Of a stretch of DNA of 40,494 nucleotides, positions 18,752 to 26,634 are shown in pieces. The DNA comes from Sulfuricurvum sp. Its GTDB lineage: Bacteria; Campylobacterota; Campylobacteria; Campylobacterales; Sulfurimonadaceae. The position numbers and the translations under genes are program-made. The stretch spans positions 1-40,494 of the forward strand of contig NZ_JAQTUH010000013.1 of the NCBI RefSeq assembly GCF_028710345.1, read 5' to 3'. Numbering within the stretch: position 1 is the first letter of the stretch; each line of letters begins with the position of its first letter. The notes under the pieces are model-generated. The model searched no databases. It was given only the letters and a program-made list of their open reading frames with translations, and was not told the DNA's origin.

Positions 18752-19721
18752 GTGTCCTGCCGAAATGAGTTTTGAAGAATGTCTCAAGCAGATGATGAAA
18801 CGTCACCATGTCCAAAATACAAAAGTTGTAGAGACTCAGTTTAAAAATATTCCAAACTCTTCACACCCGATTTTTATGAAATCAAGTTTCATTGGTGGAG
18901 GTGGTGGTAGAAGTTTAAAATCAATAAGTAGTCATTCAAATTTTCATTCTCACACTGGTTCGTATAGTGGAGGCGGATTTGTAATGTCATTTGGACATGG
19001 TAATAATAGCTATGTGAGCGGTGGATTTAGTGTTGGCGGTGGATCATGGCGTACAGCAGAAAAAACCGTTGCAAAAGGTGGGGTAGTGGTTAAAAATCAA
19101 ACGGTTGTCATTAAGAGTAATTTTGAGATGGCTGGACGATTAAATCAACAGGGGAAGCGTCCCAATGCTAAAGCTGTGGGTACACATGCTTCAGCTTCAT
19201 TGGATTACATGGACAATCATGGTTCAAAAGATTTAGATCAAGAAGACGGACTTTCAAATACCTATGATGAAAACGGTGAGCGTATGAGTAAAGATGAGCT
19301 TGATGCTATGAAAAAAGAGTTAAATGGTGGTATTGGTGCATTTCGTCGCACTGTTATCGATACAGGACAAAAAGAGTTTGATAGGGATGATCTAAATCGC
19401 CTTGTCCGTGAGTCTATGCAAACTTTTCAAGAGCAGACTGGAAAAAGTTTCGAATATTCTTATGCTATCCATACGGACACGGATCACACACACGCTCATG
19501 TTTTGAGTTATGGGAAAACTCATGAAATTAACATGACCAAAGAGCACTTGCAACTTTTCAAAGAAATTGCAGCCGATAAGACAGAAGAACTTCTACGTGA
19601 AAAAGTGCTTGATCATGATCGTCATTTATCGCTTCATCAAAAAATTGACAAAGCACTAGACGGGGTGCTAGACGATAAAGACGATTACACACAGACGAAA
19701 ACTCAATCATTATCATTATAG
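18744..19721 (+). CDS. MobA/VirD2-like relaxase
   Basis: A 325-residue relaxase that should nick oriT and pilot the strand into the recipient. The core lies in the C-terminal half. Tyr155 in SASLDYMDNHG is the candidate nucleophile. A GAFRRTVIDTG strand (198-208) follows, and HTDTDHTHAHVLSYG (243-257) is the metal-binding histidine motif III. The pattern is that of the VirD2/MobA (MOBP) type. The first 130 residues are unusual: rich in Gly, Ser and His (GGGGG at 51-55, GGG repeats to 100), where relaxases normally begin directly with the catalytic domain. It is short, with no helicase or primase domain. Start chosen by AGGAGGA just upstream. Confidence 0.82.
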   Translation: MDECPAEMSFEECLKQMMKRHHVQNTKVVETQFKNIPNSSHPIFMKSSFIGGGGGRSLKSISSHSNFHSHTGSYSGGGFVMSFGHGNNSYVSGGFSVGGGSWRTAEKTVAKGGVVVKNQTVVIKSNFEMAGRLNQQGKRPNAKAVGTHASASLDYMDNHGSKDLDQEDGLSNTYDENGERMSKDELDAMKKELNGGIGAFRRTVIDTGQKEFDRDDLNRLVRESMQTFQEQTGKSFEYSYAIHTDTDHTHAHVLSYGKTHEINMTKEHLQLFKEIAADKTEELLREKVLDHDRHLSLHQKIDKALDGVLDDKDDYTQTKTQSLSL

Positions 19722-19733
19722 GAGATCAAAGAC

Positions 19734-20051
19734 ATGAAAACATTTTTAGAACGTATCAACGACTTAGCAGCACAATATATTACTATGCCATTGCAACGGT
19801 TTTTTTTATACATAACCATTGGATTATTAATGACACTAATCGTCATTGCATTGGTAGCACCCTTAAGTATTGCAAAATTCATGGCAGTTACGGGATTATA
19901 TATCACTTCAGTGATTACAGCATTGCTGGCGTATGGTAACTATCAAATAAATAATAGGGTAGAAGTGGAAACGGAGAGTGAAACGATTTTAGAAGAATAT
20001 GATGGGGAAATAGACACTGCCACAAAACATAACAATGCGTTTGTGGCATAG
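19734..20051 (+). CDS. Small two-helix membrane protein in the mobilization operon
   Basis: A 105-residue protein with two hydrophobic segments (about 22-45 and 51-68) and an acidic C-terminal tail. It matches no family that I can name. It begins 12 bases after the relaxase stop behind GGAG and ends 10 bases before the coupling-protein ATG, so it is co-transcribed with both. Position suggests a role with the coupling protein at the inner membrane, or in entry exclusion; both are inferences from context. Confidence 0.7.
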   Translation: MKTFLERINDLAAQYITMPLQRFFLYITIGLLMTLIVIALVAPLSIAKFMAVTGLYITSVITALLAYGNYQINNRVEVETESETILEEYDGEIDTATKHNNAFVA

Positions 20052-20061
20052 GAGGAAGAAT

Positions 20062-21843
20062 ATGACATTTATAGAATTCAGCCGAAAGCTTCGAACCGCT
20101 TCTATCATTGGAGGTTTTGTAGGACTTGGGCTTGGCTTGGCAATTACTCGAATGGATGCTCCTCTTCCATTTTACAACTTAGCTGATTTAATGCCTCAAA
20201 CGATGGAAGGAATCAGCCCGTGGCTTTATGAGGAGACAATCAAAGAATTTTTGGTTCCGAACCTATCAGTATTTTTAACCTATTTTTTACCAGTTTGGAT
20301 TGGTGCGTTATTTTATCTCTTTAAGTATGATCAAAAAGAGGACGAAATATTCAAAAGGGGGTCACAGCTCTTATCACCGAAAGAACTGAGAAAACATATT
20401 TTAAAAGTACTGAAAAAGTCCCACGATACCCACAGATTAACGCTCGGAATCGAACAAATACCTATTCCTTTTACCCAAGAGGTCAAGAATTTTTTATTTG
20501 TTGGTATGCCAGGCTCAGGGAAGAGCCAAAGCCTCTATTCCCTTCTGCTTGGCAACGTCAATGATAAAGGGAAACAGCTGACAGGCGGGGTCGTCGATTT
20601 CAATGAGCCACTCATTTGTTACGAACGTAAAGGGGATGATTTTGTGGCTCCACTATATCGACGAGGGAGAGATTATCTATTTGATCCACGGGATCGGGAT
20701 AGCATTAAGTGGAATATTTTTCGAGATTTATTAACCGAAGACGGCGACATAGATGAAGCTATGGTCAACTTTTTTGTGAATTCCATTGCTCCCGTTAGTG
20801 ATTCGAAGGCAGCTCATTTCGAGGAGCAAGCACAAAGCATCGTAAAAGCGGTTCTGTTGGCAGTAGCAGGGAGCGAAAATCCAAGCAATAAGGCATTAAT
20901 AAATTTTTTGAGAATGTATCCAACACCAAAGGCGTTAAGGGCTGCTTTATTGGCAAATCCTACCGTGATATTATTTGGAGCTGATAACGCTGTGCATGGG
21001 AGTTTAACGGTTGATTCACAAGAGAATCTTGATAATCAGGCTACATCGGTGTATGCAACTTGTAATAAGGTGTTTAAGAATCTTTCGAATCGTGCATTTT
21101 ATTATGAGGGTGGAGATTTTAGTGTTCGTGAATTTATCGCATCACTTAAAGATAAAAACGTAGATATTAGGCTTTTTGTCGTCAATACAGCTAGTCAATC
21201 AGGGGCATATAACACGTACTTTGGTCTCTTTTTTACATTGCTCTATAAGCATATTTTGACTTTACCTAATAGCAAAACTCGACGGATCGTTATGGTTCTT
21301 GATGAATTGATGTCATTGGCTTCAGGCGGTAATAAATCATTAGGAAAGTATCTAATTAGTGAGCTTATCAATACATTAGCAGAGAGCAGAAGCAAAGGGC
21401 TAAACGCATTGATAGCGTTTCAAGGATTAAGTCAGGCAAACGAAATAGTCGGCGATAATCTGATCAAAAGCCTTTTTCAAATGTGTGGAACGAAGATTGT
21501 GCTGCAATACAGTGAACCTTATGGTCAAAAATTATTGAGTCAATTCCTTGGAGAAAAGGAAATTGACCGTAAAAAGCAGGGAATCAATAGAGCGAGCCAA
21601 GCGGGACAGGATAGATTGAATGAAAGCGACGAGGAGAAAATAAAGAAAATTGTGTTGGAAAGCGAGTTTGCAAACCTTGAGCCATTGGAAGCATTTATCA
21701 AAATCGGGAACTTTCCAGCGAGCAAAATCAAGTTTGGATACCAAGAACCAAAAAAGATTTGTGATCCACTGATACGAAAGGATTTACCGTATTTTCAAAC
21801 GCTGATAGAAGATCAGAATTCCCAAAGTGGATTCGTGGCATAA
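20062..21843 (+). CDS. VirD4/TraG-type coupling protein ATPase
   Basis: A 593-residue coupling protein that would link the relaxosome to a type IV secretion channel. Two N-terminal membrane segments (about 13-30 and 69-88) are followed by Walker A GMPGSGKS (148-155), a long ATPase domain with Walker B RIVMVLDELMSLA (about 407-419), and TraM-recognition-like sequence with SRSKGLNALIAFQGLSQ. I start at the ATG at 20062, which has a strong AGGAGGAA site; an upstream ATG at 20035 overlaps the previous gene without one. It is the only transfer-channel-related gene seen, so the mating pore must come from elsewhere. Local GC (48% in the line at 20581) is well above the BREX genes. Confidence 0.88.
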   Translation: MTFIEFSRKLRTASIIGGFVGLGLGLAITRMDAPLPFYNLADLMPQTMEGISPWLYEETIKEFLVPNLSVFLTYFLPVWIGALFYLFKYDQKEDEIFKRGSQLLSPKELRKHILKVLKKSHDTHRLTLGIEQIPIPFTQEVKNFLFVGMPGSGKSQSLYSLLLGNVNDKGKQLTGGVVDFNEPLICYERKGDDFVAPLYRRGRDYLFDPRDRDSIKWNIFRDLLTEDGDIDEAMVNFFVNSIAPVSDSKAAHFEEQAQSIVKAVLLAVAGSENPSNKALINFLRMYPTPKALRAALLANPTVILFGADNAVHGSLTVDSQENLDNQATSVYATCNKVFKNLSNRAFYYEGGDFSVREFIASLKDKNVDIRLFVVNTASQSGAYNTYFGLFFTLLYKHILTLPNSKTRRIVMVLDELMSLASGGNKSLGKYLISELINTLAESRSKGLNALIAFQGLSQANEIVGDNLIKSLFQMCGTKIVLQYSEPYGQKLLSQFLGEKEIDRKKQGINRASQAGQDRLNESDEEKIKKIVLESEFANLEPLEAFIKIGNFPASKIKFGYQEPKKICDPLIRKDLPYFQTLIEDQNSQSGFVA

Positions 21844-22259
21844 AAGCGATTGACGTAAAATTGATACGCTTTCCATTCGGAAAACGGCATACTGCTTTTT
21901 ATTGATTGAATGGTGTTTGTTTGTGGCGAAGATTCTCAAAAATCACCCTCAAAGAGACGATCCGTTCTCTGCTCATTCACTTCCCGATCCGACTTTTTAC
22001 GATTCAGTTTTGGATACACCTCTACATTTTCGCTGACACAAACATGACCGCACCGCTTATCAGGTTTTTCCCAGTGAATCTATCCCTTTTTCTCGCATAA
22101 AAGGTCAATCGGAGCGATACGGGGAGAAAGAAATCTCCAAATCTCTATGAGGAGCTTAGATTTTTATCTTCTAAAAACAAACAGGAGAAAAAGGTCTGCA
22201 CAAAGCTCCACAAGGAGAAAGTATTTTTTGAAAGACTAAATCAACACGAGGAAACTGTT
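21844..22259. other. Intergenic region without a convincing gene
   Basis: 416 bases between the coupling protein and the DUF2958-like gene. A possible hairpin pairs AAAGCG with CGCTTT near 21844-21870, just after the coupling-protein stop, and another is GGAGA-aagaaa-TCTCC (22123-22138). Neither has a T-run. One open frame of 64 codons lacks a ribosome site and looks non-coding. It may contain a long leader for the next gene, which has an AGGA site at its start. Confidence 0.4.
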
Positions 22260-22553
22260 ATGAAATTAATAACCGAGAAGCAACAAGAGCGTATCCCCGA
22301 ACTCTACGCCCAAGAGAGTGTTAGCGATCCGATTGTGTATCTAAAAATCACTTGCATGAATGCGTTTTGGCTGATTACAGAGCTGGACAAAGGGAAGGGA
22401 TTGGCGTTTGGATACGCTCAAATCATTGAAGGAGGAGGCGAATTAGGCTATATTTCACTCGAAGAAATTAACGAATTACGAGAAAATTATTATGTAAGCG
22501 TCAAAGCGGTAGAAGAACCGCTTTCAAAACTCAAAGCTGAGTTTGGGCTATGA
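22260..22553 (+). CDS. DUF2958-like protein
   Basis: A 97-residue protein. The pattern MKLITEKQ..., NAFWLITELDKGKGLAFGYAQ, GELGYISLEEINEL matches DUF2958, a family of small uncharacterised proteins common on plasmids and conjugative elements. No catalytic motif is evident. An AGGA ribosome site lies nine bases before the ATG. Its stop overlaps the start of a 19-codon open frame (ATGA). Function unknown. Confidence 0.72.
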   Translation: MKLITEKQQERIPELYAQESVSDPIVYLKITCMNAFWLITELDKGKGLAFGYAQIIEGGGELGYISLEEINELRENYYVSVKAVEEPLSKLKAEFGL

Positions 22554-22609
22554 GTTTATTTGATCATTTCGAATGGCTCATGGAAAAATGGGCTGAAATT
22601 ATTTTTTAA
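22550..22609 (+). CDS. Possible 19-residue microprotein
   Basis: MSLFDHFEWLMEKWAEIIF starts inside the stop of the preceding gene (ATGA overlap), so it could be translated by coupling. It would form an amphipathic helix rich in Trp and Phe with a hydrophobic face and might associate with membrane. The next gene follows after 15 bases. Such a short frame could be chance; only the coupling and the helix pattern support it. Confidence 0.3.
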   Translation: MSLFDHFEWLMEKWAEIIF

Positions 22610-22624
22610 AGAGGAATAAACAAT

Positions 22625-23095
22625 ATGAAAAAATTTATGATCATAGCTGCAACGGCTATTTTGGCAACGGCAGCAAACGCAGCGGTGAAAGATATTCACC
22701 TCTCAGGTGGAACGTCAACAATCGATCATGCAACGCAGCCTATTTATGAAATCGGTTATGGGGTATCGGGTTGTTTTGACAGCGGTTTAATGCTTGGGAT
22801 TGAGTTTAATGTCGGTGGGGCAAATACTCCCAAAGAGACGACCTATAACTACAGCGGAGATATGAGAGTGGGGTTCTCGCCGATTAAAAATACCTCAGTG
22901 TATGCAATCGGATCGGCAATGACTCAATCGTATAAAAATACAACGGGCTACGGTTTCGGATACGGTGGAGGAATGGAGTACCGATTTAACAATTCTTTTG
23001 CGACAGCGGTTGAATATAAAACGTTCTCTATGACAACGAAAGTTGGAGATTATGATTTTGATTCAACACAGTTGAAAATGAAATACACCTTCTAA
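22625..23095 (+). CDS. Small outer-membrane beta-barrel protein
   Basis: A 156-residue exported protein. Residues 1-19 form a signal peptide ending in ANA before AVKDIHLSGG. The mature part is a run of alternating short amphipathic strands rich in Gly, Tyr and Thr, ending in the aromatic LKMKYTF typical of outer-membrane barrels recognised by the BAM complex. Size suggests an eight-stranded OmpA/OmpW/opacity-type barrel. AGAGG lies upstream and a strong hairpin follows the stop directly. On a mobile element it could alter phage adsorption or mating contacts; that is speculation. Confidence 0.72.
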   Translation: MKKFMIIAATAILATAANAAVKDIHLSGGTSTIDHATQPIYEIGYGVSGCFDSGLMLGIEFNVGGANTPKETTYNYSGDMRVGFSPIKNTSVYAIGSAMTQSYKNTTGYGFGYGGGMEYRFNNSFATAVEYKTFSMTTKVGDYDFDSTQLKMKYTF

Positions 23096-23113
23096 TCGGG
23101 GCTTCCCCGATTT
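23094..23113 (+). terminator. Rho-independent-like terminator after the barrel gene
   Basis: AATCGGGG (23094-23101), loop CTT, CCCCGATT (23105-23112) is a perfect 8-bp stem that starts in the stop codon of the barrel gene. The T-tail is short (three T). Confidence 0.65.
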
Positions 23114-23438
23114 GCCAAGCCCACGCCCTTGACCCTTCCACAAAATCAGCCTTTCTCTTTTTAACCGAAAAAGCCCTTTTTGAAAAAACCTATTCTCCTT
23201 CATAATATCCATAAATGTTAGATTCATTTTATATTGCCATAAGTGAAACTGACTTTGAAATTACCAATATGCTAATTTCAAACCAAGTCTTCTTCTGTCT
23301 CCTACATTCCATAAACACATACGGAAACTAACGACGAAGATAGAAAGGTTTTCAAAAGAGGTATGGCTTTTTCTGAAATAGAAAGGAAAAGATCCAACCA
23401 CACCGAAAATCTTCAACAAAGATAGAAGGACGGAGAAA
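23114..23438. other. Intergenic region without a convincing gene
   Basis: 325 bases with no supported reading frame. It has AT-rich stretches and, at its end, purine-rich sequence (AGATAGAAAGG, GGACGGAGAAA) including the GGAG ribosome site of the next gene. No strong hairpin or promoter is obvious. Confidence 0.4.
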
Positions 23439-23828
23439 ATGACAATACAAGATTTGCAAAATTACAAAAGCACTTCAGGACTCGAAAGAGAAACAATGCA
23501 TATTATTTTGAATAATATCGAAGAAGAGTATGAGGAAAGTTTTTTCGAGGATTTGATGTCACACGGTTGTGTATCTGGCATGGTAAGTGGTTTGATTTAC
23601 TATGCGGAGACAGTGAAATTTTTTGATGATAACAGAGTGGAAATTGGAAAAATGCTATCTGATACTTTAATTGAGTGCGGATTGAAATGTGCCAGTGAAC
23701 TTTTTGGAGATAAATTTGATAGTGATGATATGCTTTGCATAGAGACAACAAACCAAAATTTATTAGCATGGTTTGCATTTGAAGAAACAGCAAGAGCTAT
23801 TGCTTCAAATCTTGGAATGGAGCTTTGA
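23439..23828 (+). CDS. Acidic hypothetical protein, plasmid-type
   Basis: A 129-residue acidic, helical protein without signal or membrane segments. The segment MSHGCVSGMVSGLIYYAETVKFFDDN and the end WFAFEETARAIASNLG resemble small proteins annotated as domains of unknown function on plasmids (I recall DUF7222, but cannot confirm it). GGAG lies just before the ATG. It is the last gene before the right end of element 1, and its stop is inside a hairpin. Confidence 0.6.
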   Translation: MTIQDLQNYKSTSGLERETMHIILNNIEEEYEESFFEDLMSHGCVSGMVSGLIYYAETVKFFDDNRVEIGKMLSDTLIECGLKCASELFGDKFDSDDMLCIETTNQNLLAWFAFEETARAIASNLGMEL

Positions 23829-23843
23829 AATATCAAGCTCCAT
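23817..23843 (+). terminator. Hairpin over the stop codon of the last element-1 gene
   Basis: ATGGAGCTT (23817-23825) pairs perfectly with AAGCTCCAT (23835-23843) across a nine-base loop that contains the TGA stop. It could act as a terminator or stabilise the mRNA 3' end; no T-run follows. Confidence 0.45.
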
Positions 23844-23929
23844 ATTTACGGTGAATTTTTTTAAATTGATACCCACCTTCCCGCCCCAGAGAAATTTGAA
23901 ATCCAAGAGAATAATTAGTGAATTATTAT

Positions 23930-23958
23930 GGTTCGAGTCCACAAAGTGGAACCGAACC
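23930..23958 (+). repeat. Hairpin containing a tRNA T-arm fragment
   Basis: GGTTCGAGTCC (23930-23940) is identical to the T-arm of tRNA-Leu at 312-322. It forms the left arm of a near-perfect stem, GGTTCG-ag-TCCAC-aaa-GTGGA-ac-CGAACC. It lies 216 bases inside the right end of element 1 and could be a relic of an earlier integration or a recombinase-binding site. Confidence 0.45.
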
Positions 23959-24155
23959 AACTATGTAATTATGAGTGTGAATTTATAAAGTGAAAGTTGA
24001 AATAAAGGTGAAAAAAGTTACAATTTTATAAGTTTAAATTAAGCCTAAAAGAAACAACTTTAAGGTTTATTGAAGTTTTATTCAAAGTACAAAAAGTCTT
24101 CTAAAGTACATAAAATAGGCGTTTCAAAGGAATATTGAAAATTTATAGGGAAGGT

Positions 24156-24173
24156 TCCGCCCACTGGTACCAC
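24156..24173 (+). repeat. attR of element 1 / junction with element 2
   Basis: Exact second copy of TCCGCCCACTGGTACCAC from the tRNA-Leu 3' end. The rest of the tRNA is absent here (AAGGTTCCGCC replaces the T-arm), so this is an att scar rather than a tRNA gene. A second integrase begins 213 bases downstream, so this copy likely also serves as the left att site of element 2. Confidence 0.9.
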
Positions 24174-24294
24174 CCCCTTATTCAGATTAGTCCAATATCA
24201 TCCAAAAAATCCTATCAAAACCCCTTGTTTAGCCACTTTACCTATTTTTCACGTCCAAATCAATCCGAGCCAATCCATCCAAATCCAAACTCTT

Positions 24295-24373
24295 AATGTA
24301 CGTTTTAATGTACTTTACAATCAAAGTACATTGTGCTAATCTACTGTTTAGTATGTTTCAACTTAAGTACATT
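24295..24373 (+). promoter_or_regulatory. Repeated AATGTAC/AAGTACATT sites before integrase 2
   Basis: AATGTAC (24295-24301), AATGTACTT (24307-24315), AAGTACATT (24324-24332) and AAGTACATT (24365-24373) form two inverted pairs just upstream of the integrase ATG. Related AAAGTACA copies occur left of the junction at 24084-24091 and 24103-24110. They suit integrase arm sites or an operator controlling integrase expression. Confidence 0.5.
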
Positions 24374-24385
24374 TAGCAGGGGTGC

Positions 24386-25699
24386 ATGATGGCAAATAAA
24401 AAAGTAAAATCACTTACGGATACCGAGATTAAAAAATTAAAGCCTAAGTTTGAAGAAAATAAGGACTACACGATATCAGATGGCAATGGCTTGCAACTGC
24501 TTATCAAATTAGATGGTCGTAAAATTTGGGAAATTCGTTACACAATTAATGGCAAAGCTAAAAAAACTACTTTGGGAACTTATCCAACCGTTACCCTTGC
24601 CAAAGCAAGAGCGATGCGTGATGAATATAGAAGTAAGTCCTTTGAGGGTATAGATCCGATCGATGAGCGTAAAAAAGCAAAAGAGATTATTGCCGAAAAA
24701 GAAGCAGAAAATCAGGCTCTATTAAAAGGAGAATTTCACAAAGTCGCCTATGGGTGGCTAGAAAGCTTATCTGAAGCAGAGAGTACACATACGAAAAGGG
24801 TGAATTCTTTCGAAGCGGATATTTTGCCATTCTTCTGCACGTACGATAAATATAAAAATATTGTTTCCTCAAAACATATCAAAGATATAACCCATCCAGA
24901 ATTGTTGAAGGTATTATTGAAGAAAGAAGAAAAAGCCCCTGTTGTTGCGAGTCGACGATTTTATGATTGTAAACGTTTGTGGAGATATGCAATCAATCAT
25001 GGTCATACAGACGTCAATACTCCCGATAGAATAAGTACCGATGCTTTTAAAAAACATGAAGTGAAACATCGTCCAAAGATTACTGATGAAAAAGTATTGG
25101 GAGAAATGCTTAGAGCGATAGATCGCTATGAAGGTTCTGGCGGTGTCATAATTCGGAATGTTTTGAAACTTGCCGCTTTGACAATGCTAAGAATTGGTAA
25201 TTTAGCAACGTTAAAATGGAATAATATTTATTTCAAAAAAGGTCTAATTATTATCAAACGTTCAGAAATGAAAGTTAAAGATAAAAATTTGCCTGATTTC
25301 GTTTTACCTTTGTCACGTCAAGCTATTGAAGTTTTGAAAGAGACTAAAGAATTGACTGGTTGGGGTGAATGGGTATTTCATGGTATCAAAGATCCCAAAT
25401 GGCATGTTAACAAAGAGAGCGGTAATAAAGCGTTACGAAAAATGGGATTTACGGATGAAGAGAGTGGACGAAAACAGACATTGCATAGTTTTCGTGGTAC
25501 TTATGCAAGCTTGGCGCGAACGCATCATAAAGATCACGGGGCAGTATTTGAAGCATTAGAGAGAGTTTTGGATCATCAAGAAGGTAGTCAAGTTGTTCGA
25601 GCTTATGCGCATATGGCGGATTATACGGAGCAGATGAGGGAACTATTGCAATGGTGGGCAGATTTCCTAGATGATTTGAAAGTCAGAAAATACGAGTGA
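24386..25699 (+). CDS. P4-type tyrosine integrase of element 2
   Basis: A 437-residue integrase. The N-terminal arm-binding DUF4102 domain is clear (LTDTEIKKLKP, DGNGLQLLIKLDGRKIW, TLGTYPTVTLAKARA). In the catalytic domain, LAALTMLRIGNLATLKW gives the first Arg, HSFRGTYASLAR the HxxR, LDHQEGSQ the second His position, and RAYAHMADYTEQM the Tyr, ending in the family-typical LLQWWADFLDDL. P4-like integrases usually target tRNA 3' ends, which fits the adjacent att copy. Two Met codons start the frame (24386 and 24389), behind AGGGG. Confidence 0.95.
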   Translation: MMANKKVKSLTDTEIKKLKPKFEENKDYTISDGNGLQLLIKLDGRKIWEIRYTINGKAKKTTLGTYPTVTLAKARAMRDEYRSKSFEGIDPIDERKKAKEIIAEKEAENQALLKGEFHKVAYGWLESLSEAESTHTKRVNSFEADILPFFCTYDKYKNIVSSKHIKDITHPELLKVLLKKEEKAPVVASRRFYDCKRLWRYAINHGHTDVNTPDRISTDAFKKHEVKHRPKITDEKVLGEMLRAIDRYEGSGGVIIRNVLKLAALTMLRIGNLATLKWNNIYFKKGLIIIKRSEMKVKDKNLPDFVLPLSRQAIEVLKETKELTGWGEWVFHGIKDPKWHVNKESGNKALRKMGFTDEESGRKQTLHSFRGTYASLARTHHKDHGAVFEALERVLDHQEGSQVVRAYAHMADYTEQMRELLQWWADFLDDLKVRKYE

Positions 25700-25892
25700 A
25701 TAAGTTTATACTGCAAATTTACATTTTTGTTTATATTTAATATGAATAAATTGGATTATCTATATAAAATAATTGATAAAAAGATATATTCTTAAACAAG
25801 AAATGAGTTCCAATCTAACTAAATATCCAATACACTTAATTTAGCCAGAACGTTCCCGAAAGACTCTTCACGACTCATCAGTGAAAATGAGA

Positions 25893-25913
25893 ATAGGGTA
25901 TAGGGTATAGGGT
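25893..25913 (+). repeat. Tandem heptamer ATAGGGT x3
   Basis: Three perfect tandem copies of ATAGGGT in the 271-base gap between integrase 2 and the DUF4282-like gene. The rest of that gap is AT-rich and holds no gene. The repeat is near the 3' end of a minus-strand gene and is not in a coding sequence. Confidence 0.6.
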
Positions 25914-25970
25914 TATGGTACTGAAATGGATGAGAGGATTTTAGCAGTTATTTTATCCCCTACAAAATAA

Positions 25971-26249
25971 CTATCCTGCAATGTGCTGAAGATACTCAAT
26001 CATCTTGAAATATCCGATCAGCATCTCAAACATTATCCGCCACAGTATTTCAAATCCGATAAATAAAACCATGAAACCAAGAACAATCCTGGATGTTGAA
26101 ATAGGAAACGTTCGCATCAAAGCTTTGGCTATTTTGAGGACCCATAATCGTTTGATCCAAAGCAGGGCAGGGATCATCAATGCTCCCAGATAATAGAAGG
26201 TAATCAGTACCGGAATCGAGATAAACGATTCAAAGGTTAAAAAGTTCAT
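25971..26249 (-). CDS. DUF4282-like membrane protein
   Basis: A 92-residue protein with two long hydrophobic helices (about 10-32 and 55-80) joined by a basic loop. The opening FLTFESFISIPVLITFYYLGAL and the end ILWRIMFEMLIGYFKMIEYLQHI follow the DUF4282 pattern of a small membrane protein common in phage and genomic islands. The ATG comes directly after the stop of the XRE gene, so the two form an operon. Function unknown. Confidence 0.7.
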   Translation of the reverse strand: MNFLTFESFISIPVLITFYYLGALMIPALLWIKRLWVLKIAKALMRTFPISTSRIVLGFMVLFIGFEILWRIMFEMLIGYFKMIEYLQHIAG

Positions 26250-26465
26250 TTATATCTCTTTATCTTGAATGATTTTCTCAATCGCATCGAGTTTTTGTGC
26301 TTTGATGTAATTGGCAATAAATGGCTCTACCCAATCCGGAACTTCTGCTCGTCCTTCAACTCCCCATGAATTGACGGTTCCATAACTCATCTTCACCAGC
26401 TCGGCGAACTCTTTTTTATTCAGGTTGACAGACTTGAGAAGGGTTTTGAAATCAGAAAGTAACAA
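26250..26465 (-). CDS. Small Cro/CI-like DNA-binding protein
   Basis: A 71-residue protein with a helix-turn-helix in NLNKKEFAELVKMSYGTVNSWG (about 14-35), like phage Cro-type regulators. It starts at TTG behind AAGGA, because no ATG is in frame at a suitable place. It shares a divergent control region with the WGR-domain gene, where inverted repeats TTGCG-aaa-CGCAA (26557-26569) and AGCGATA/TATCGCT (26586-26610) are likely operators. Confidence 0.75.
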   Translation of the reverse strand: MLLSDFKTLLKSVNLNKKEFAELVKMSYGTVNSWGVEGRAEVPDWVEPFIANYIKAQKLDAIEKIIQDKEI

Positions 26466-26556
26466 TTTGCATCCTTTAATAAAGAAATGGTATCTAAAAA
26501 GTTGCGATTTGCATAATAATGGCTTAAGCGTGTTTGTATTAATATTGTTTAATATG

Positions 26557-26610
26557 TTGCGAAACGCAATGTATTAAATCAAATAAGCGATATATAAATA
26601 GTGTATCGCT
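26557..26610. promoter_or_regulatory. Divergent operator region
   Basis: TTGCG-aaa-CGCAA (26557-26569) and AGCGATA (26586-26592)/TATCGCT (26604-26610) lie between the divergent XRE and WGR genes. A half-site-like TTGCGATTTGCA occurs nearer the XRE start. A Cro-like repressor made from the adjacent gene is the obvious candidate ligand. Confidence 0.45.
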
Positions 26611-26634
26611 ATTTAAGGTAATGGAGGCACCTTT

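Larger units (their letters stand above)
320..24173 (+). mobile_element. Integrative mobilizable element 1 carrying type I BREX
   Basis: About 23.8 kb between two exact copies of the 18-bp tRNA-Leu 3' end. Contents in order: tyrosine recombinase, BREX operon with two extra genes, Rep_3-like initiator (opposite strand), palindrome-rich region, ribbon-helix-helix accessory protein, relaxase, small membrane protein, coupling protein, then small accessory genes. A relaxase and coupling protein without mating-channel genes imply transfer using another element's type IV secretion system. The replication initiator suggests a circular, perhaps replicating, excised form. Boundaries rest on the repeat; mobility is inferred. 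Confidence 0.85.

Noticed and set aside
21906..22100. 64-codon plus-strand frame after the coupling protein
   Set aside because: No ribosome site and a composition like translated non-coding DNA.
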